From: CAYURR01 sp964446745
GTDB lineage: Bacteria; Bacillota; Clostridia; Lachnospirales; WQUN01
Assembly (NCBI GenBank): GCA_964446745.1
Contig: CAYURR010000041.1
Span: forward strand, 1-18,142
DNA length: 18,142 bases
Reading direction: 5' to 3'
The position numbers and the translations under genes are program-made. Of this stretch, positions 14,884 to 18,142 are shown piece after piece (within the stretch, counting starts at the first letter, position 1; every line of letters starts with the position of its first letter). Under the pieces are notes generated by a model. That model ran no database searches. It saw only the letters and a list, made by a program, of their open reading frames with translations, and had not been told where the DNA came from.

Positions 14884-14997
14884 ATTACAATAATTTTACA
14901 TAAATTTTTCATTTCCTTGATAGAAGCGCTATTAGCAAAGATGCTACACTATATTTGTCATCCGACATTTTTCGACTAAAAGGGAGGGCGTGTATTA

Positions 14998-15837
14998 ATG
15001 AAGCTTCTATCGCCAAAGGGGTATTATTATGCTGTCGGTAAAAAGAATTTCTTTGAGTTTGTCTTTCTCTCTGTATTCATTCTGTTCTTCTATATGCCTA
15101 TCTTAAACTTATTTATGCTGGCCTTTAGTAACAGGTATGAGGCGCCTGCAGTATTTCCCCAGGAATGGGGTCTAAAATGGTGGAGATTTGTGTTAGGTCA
15201 ACCCAGTCTCGTCAGTTCCATTACTCTTTCGTTGACCTTTGCATTTATCACCACATTGATCTCCTTGATGATATGTATTCCGGCGGCCTATGCCATCGCA
15301 CGCTTTAGTTTTCCGGGGAAACGGCTTATACAATTGTCATTTTTACTATCCAATGCCTTTCCTAAAATGGGTCTTTACATAGCAATTGGTATAATTTTTT
15401 ATAAGATCAATCTGATGGGTACGTTTACCGGTGTAGTGCTTATTCATGTGTTAAATTCACTTATGTTTATGACATGGATACCGTCGAATGCATTTTTGAG
15501 TGTACATCGCCAGCAAGAGGAATCCGCCCGAGACGTGGGAGCGGGACCGTTCAAGACATTTCTTTACGTAACCTTTCCTATTGCGCTGCCCAGTATAATA
15601 GTGGCCTCTATATATACCTTTCTAGGTTCATTTGAAGAGGCTCAAGGCACGATGCTGATAGGGTTTCCGACGTTTAAGACCATGCCTGTTGAGCTGTACG
15701 GAATAATAATGGAATACGCGACCACGGCCGGTCCTGTTTTTTCTCTTATTTTGATAATCCCTACGTTTATATTACTTATCATCTTCAGAAAATATCTCGG
15801 TGCAGACACAATTGCCAAGGGTTTTAAAATGAAATAG
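14998..15837 (+). CDS. ABC importer permease (PotC/YdcV-like)
   Basis: A 279-residue inner-membrane permease with about six transmembrane helices. The ATPase-coupling EAA loop reads EESARDVGAGPFKTFLYVTF (174-193), which fits type I importers of the spermidine/putrescine, iron and sugar group. GGGAGGG (14982-14988) precedes the ATG. It is the first gene of the operon and is followed 11 bases later by the ATPase gene. Type I importers of this class usually use two different permease subunits, and only this one is present here. It may work as a homodimer or pair with a subunit encoded elsewhere. No convincing promoter was found in the 114 bases upstream. Confidence 0.9.
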   Translation: MKLLSPKGYYYAVGKKNFFEFVFLSVFILFFYMPILNLFMLAFSNRYEAPAVFPQEWGLKWWRFVLGQPSLVSSITLSLTFAFITTLISLMICIPAAYAIARFSFPGKRLIQLSFLLSNAFPKMGLYIAIGIIFYKINLMGTFTGVVLIHVLNSLMFMTWIPSNAFLSVHRQQEESARDVGAGPFKTFLYVTFPIALPSIIVASIYTFLGSFEEAQGTMLIGFPTFKTMPVELYGIIMEYATTAGPVFSLILIIPTFILLIIFRKYLGADTIAKGFKMK

Positions 15838-15848
15838 GAGGCCAACAC

Positions 15849-16811
15849 ATGAATAATGTAAAGCTCGAAATAATGGATCTCAAAAAGAAGTTCAGTAACG
15901 GTGACGGGGTAGAAAACATTAATCTAAATATTTATGAAGGTGAGCTATTGACACTGCTCGGCCCTTCGGGATGCGGTAAAACCACAATACTAAGGGCTAT
16001 AGGAGGATTTAATCAAATCGACAGAGGCGTAATTAGATTGGACGGTCAAGATATACAAATGCTGCCCCCTGAAAAGCGACCTACCGCTATGGTATTTCAA
16101 AGCTACAACCTTTGGCCGCATATGACGATATATGATAATTTAGCCTTTGGGTTAAGACTTCGTAAAGTGTCAAAGCAGGAGATAAGCTCATCGATTACTG
16201 AGATGTTGGAGCTTGTAAAAATGCCAGGCACAGAAAAAAAATATCCGACACAGCTCTCAGGCGGCCAGCAGCAGCGTATCGCCATTGCAAGAGCGTTGTT
16301 GTTAAAGCCACATTTGTTGCTGTTGGACGAGCCTTTTTCAGCTCTGGACGCAAAGATACGCCTGGAAATGCGTGAGGAGCTTAAGAAGATACAGAAGAAA
16401 TTAAATATCACAATCATATTTGTTACGCATGATCAAGAAGAGGCTATGGCTATTTCTAATCGCATTGTGGTTATGAATAAGGGAGGATTTGAACAGATAG
16501 GCAGTCCAACCGAGATTTACGACAATCCAGCGACTAAATATGTAGCCGGATTTATCGGAGATATGAACTTTTTTGAGGAAGACGGGCATACCATAGCGGT
16601 GCGTCCAGAAGATATATCTATCGACATCAATGCGGGACAGGCAGACGTATCGGGAGTGATCAGTGTAATGATGGTTCTGGGTCATTTTGTCGAGATATGT
16701 GTGCAGGTGGAAGATAAGAGTATTAAGGTGTTTGTACCTCGTGACATTGCAGACTCTTTGTCTGTAGACCAAGCAGTGGGCTTGAGCTTTAAACGAAAGC
16801 ATATATTCTAA
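15849..16811 (+). CDS. ABC importer ATPase (PotA/MalK-like)
   Basis: A 320-residue ATP-binding subunit that powers import on the cytoplasmic face. All motifs are intact: Walker A GPSGCGKTT (38-46), Q-loop Q84 in VFQSYNLWPHMT, signature LSGGQQQ (136-142), Walker B LLLLDE (156-161) with the D-loop SALD, and switch H194 in FVTHD. A C-terminal TOBE-like regulatory domain (from about 238) includes VRPEDISI, as in the PotA/FbpC/MalK group. The C-terminal domain is on the short side. AGGAGG overlaps the permease stop and lies 7 bases ahead of the ATG, so the genes are tightly coupled. Confidence 0.95.
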   Translation: MNNVKLEIMDLKKKFSNGDGVENINLNIYEGELLTLLGPSGCGKTTILRAIGGFNQIDRGVIRLDGQDIQMLPPEKRPTAMVFQSYNLWPHMTIYDNLAFGLRLRKVSKQEISSSITEMLELVKMPGTEKKYPTQLSGGQQQRIAIARALLLKPHLLLLDEPFSALDAKIRLEMREELKKIQKKLNITIIFVTHDQEEAMAISNRIVVMNKGGFEQIGSPTEIYDNPATKYVAGFIGDMNFFEEDGHTIAVRPEDISIDINAGQADVSGVISVMMVLGHFVEICVQVEDKSIKVFVPRDIADSLSVDQAVGLSFKRKHIF

Positions 16812-16820
16812 GTTTATTAG

Positions 16821-16835
16821 CAGCTAAAATAGCTG
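16821..16835 (+). repeat. Small intercistronic inverted repeat before the binding-protein gene
   Basis: CAGCTA and TAGCTG form perfect 6-base arms around AAA, followed by an A-rich stretch. It is too weak for an efficient terminator. It could be a stability or attenuation hairpin that adjusts binding-protein mRNA relative to the transporter genes. Functional meaning is uncertain. Confidence 0.35.
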
Positions 16836-16867
16836 ATTAATAAAAAAATAAAAAAAGGAGCATTAAA

Positions 16868-18073
16868 ATGAGTTTAAAAAAGCTATCTCTGGTATTAACG
16901 CTGCTCGTAATGATCATTTCGATGGCTGCGTGTACCCAAAAGGCTGCAAGCGCAACGCCTACACAGCCATCTCCGACTACTGCTACGGAAAAAGCGGCAG
17001 AAACTGATACAGCAAAGAAAAAAACATTTACTATTTGGGCCGGAGGCTCCGACAATGTTAAGCAGCAGTTCATCCAACAGGTCGAAAAGTTCAATGCTAC
17101 TAACACCGAAGGTTATACGGCACAGCTTCAGTTCATCGTATCGGGCACGGGTGTGCAGGGACTTCGGGAACGTATAATAGCAGCTAAGCTGGCTGGTCAA
17201 GCCAATACTGATTTTGACGTAATCGAACTAGGCGGTGACGAAGTGCTTCAATATGTCAGCGAAGGCGGGGATGATATCTTTTTGTCACTGGACAAAGCTA
17301 AAATCCCAAATATCGCAGACTTAAAATTTCCGGCTACATATCGTGATGATTTAGTTATACCCTATCGCGGTACTACGGTAGTACTGGCTTATAATTCCGA
17401 GGCGGTACCCAATCCTCCGACCACTACCGAGGAACTGTATCAATGGATAAAGGAGCATCCGGGTCGTTTTGCTTATAATACACCTGACTCCGGCGGTGCA
17501 GGATCGTCCTTTGTATCCACTTCTATTTATAATTTCCTGCCTGAGGAGGCCATGACATCACCTGATGAAAAATGGACAGCCGAATATGACAAGGGCTTCG
17601 AACTGTTGAAGGAACTTCACCCTTATATGTACAAGTCGGGTGGCAAGATTGTATACCCAAATAAAAACCAAGGCACCTTAGATCTATTGGCAAACAAGGA
17701 AGTAGATATGATACCGGCATGGGCTGATATGGCCATATCCCAAACACGAGCAGGTACTCTGCCGACTTCAACAAAAATATGCCAAATCACTCCCTCATTT
17801 ACAGGTTCCACGGTAGTATTCGGCATTCCGTCTATCGGTTCCAATTCCGAAGGCGCTTACGCATTTATCAACTACATGCTTTCTCCGGAAGCACAGAATA
17901 TAGCGCTGGACAATATGGCTGCTATACCTGTCATCGATTTTGCAAAGCTGGATCAAAATTTATTACCTTTCATTTCCTCATTAAAGATTGACAGCTTTCG
18001 TATTATGTCTACCGGTACGCTTGGCGATATACGTAACGAGCGTTGGTACTCTGAAATAGCCACACTTCCCTAA
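16868..18073 (+). CDS. ABC importer substrate-binding lipoprotein (YnjB-like)
   Basis: A 401-residue extracellular solute-binding lipoprotein. A basic start and hydrophobic stretch lead to the lipobox MAAC (19-22), with lipidation at C22. A Ser/Thr/Ala/Pro-rich tether (23-50) precedes the periplasmic-binding fold beginning at FTIWAGG (54-60). YRGTTVVLAYNSEAVPNPP, followed by a KEHPGRF element, resembles YnjB-type (COG4134) and other PotD/ThiB-related proteins. The exact substrate (polyamine, metal, thiamine-like, sugar or other) cannot be read. AGGAG lies 7 bases before the ATG. It is the last gene of the operon and is followed at once by a terminator. Confidence 0.9.
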   Translation: MSLKKLSLVLTLLVMIISMAACTQKAASATPTQPSPTTATEKAAETDTAKKKTFTIWAGGSDNVKQQFIQQVEKFNATNTEGYTAQLQFIVSGTGVQGLRERIIAAKLAGQANTDFDVIELGGDEVLQYVSEGGDDIFLSLDKAKIPNIADLKFPATYRDDLVIPYRGTTVVLAYNSEAVPNPPTTTEELYQWIKEHPGRFAYNTPDSGGAGSSFVSTSIYNFLPEEAMTSPDEKWTAEYDKGFELLKELHPYMYKSGGKIVYPNKNQGTLDLLANKEVDMIPAWADMAISQTRAGTLPTSTKICQITPSFTGSTVVFGIPSIGSNSEGAYAFINYMLSPEAQNIALDNMAAIPVIDFAKLDQNLLPFISSLKIDSFRIMSTGTLGDIRNERWYSEIATLP

Positions 18074-18076
18074 AAA

Positions 18077-18119
18077 AATAAAATCCCATCGCCGCTGATG
18101 ACGGGGATGGGATTTTATT
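18077..18119 (+). terminator. Intrinsic terminator of the ABC importer operon
   Basis: Perfect 14-base arms (18077-18090 and 18106-18119) enclose a 15-base loop that can add three more pairs (92-94 with 102-104 of the 18,000 series). The arms include a C-rich/G-rich core followed by a T-rich tail. It begins 4 bases after the stop codon. Confidence 0.9.
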
Positions 18120-18142
18120 AAATATTCATAGAATTAGAGGCG

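Noticed and set aside
14933..14946. Small hairpin TAGC-N6-GCTA upstream of the ABC permease
   Set aside because: The stem is only 4 bases with no T-tract, so it is not supportable as a terminator or regulatory element.

Overview
The window looks like chromosomal DNA of a motile, Gram-positive, probably spore-forming Clostridia-type bacterium. The reasons are strong GGAGG ribosome-binding sites, a TTG start with a good Shine-Dalgarno, a YtvI-type sporulation membrane protein, a LysM surface protein, a lipobox-bearing binding protein, and a CheA/CheW pair. Genus cannot be assigned from the sequence alone.

Layout. (1) 1-2740: the end of a chemotaxis operon, cheA (5' truncated by the window edge) and cheW. 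CheA carries two consecutive P2-like domains. (2) 2877-6957: a same-strand run of a ferredoxin-ASKHA protein (corrinoid-protein reductive activator type), a galactose-mutarotase-like DUF4380 protein, a GNAT acetyltransferase that resembles aminoglycoside 6'-N-acetyltransferases, and a class I SAM methyltransferase overlapping it by ATGA. (3) 6963-9837, minus strand: a compact ytvI-hflX-yigZ operon. (4) 10086-11953, plus strand: a membrane protein with a cytoplasmic MPN/JAB-like domain lacking its zinc ligands, one transmembrane helix and an external LysM domain, followed by a small soluble histidine kinase. A strong bidirectional terminator closes this unit. (5) 11989-14883: an AT-rich cassette with a TetR regulator and O-methyltransferase on the minus strand and a divergent MFS exporter on the plus strand. 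The two promoters are near-consensus and mirror-symmetric around a single palindromic operator. (6) 14998-18073: an ABC importer operon (permease, ATPase, lipoprotein binding protein) closed by a terminator. It has only one permease gene.

How the parts work together. Regions 1-3 are mostly housekeeping or accessory functions without an obvious shared pathway. Region 4 is the most original: a wall-binding transmembrane protein whose cytosolic part looks like a catalytically dead JAMM domain, paired with an orphan kinase core that has no sensor of its own. It may be a wall- or spore-related signalling pair (inference). Region 5 reads as an acquired, drug-inducible modification-and-efflux module. 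Region 6 is a nutrient uptake system whose substrate cannot be read from the sequence. No rRNA, tRNA, CRISPR array, transposase or integrase was seen, and no gap between genes exceeds 300 bases.
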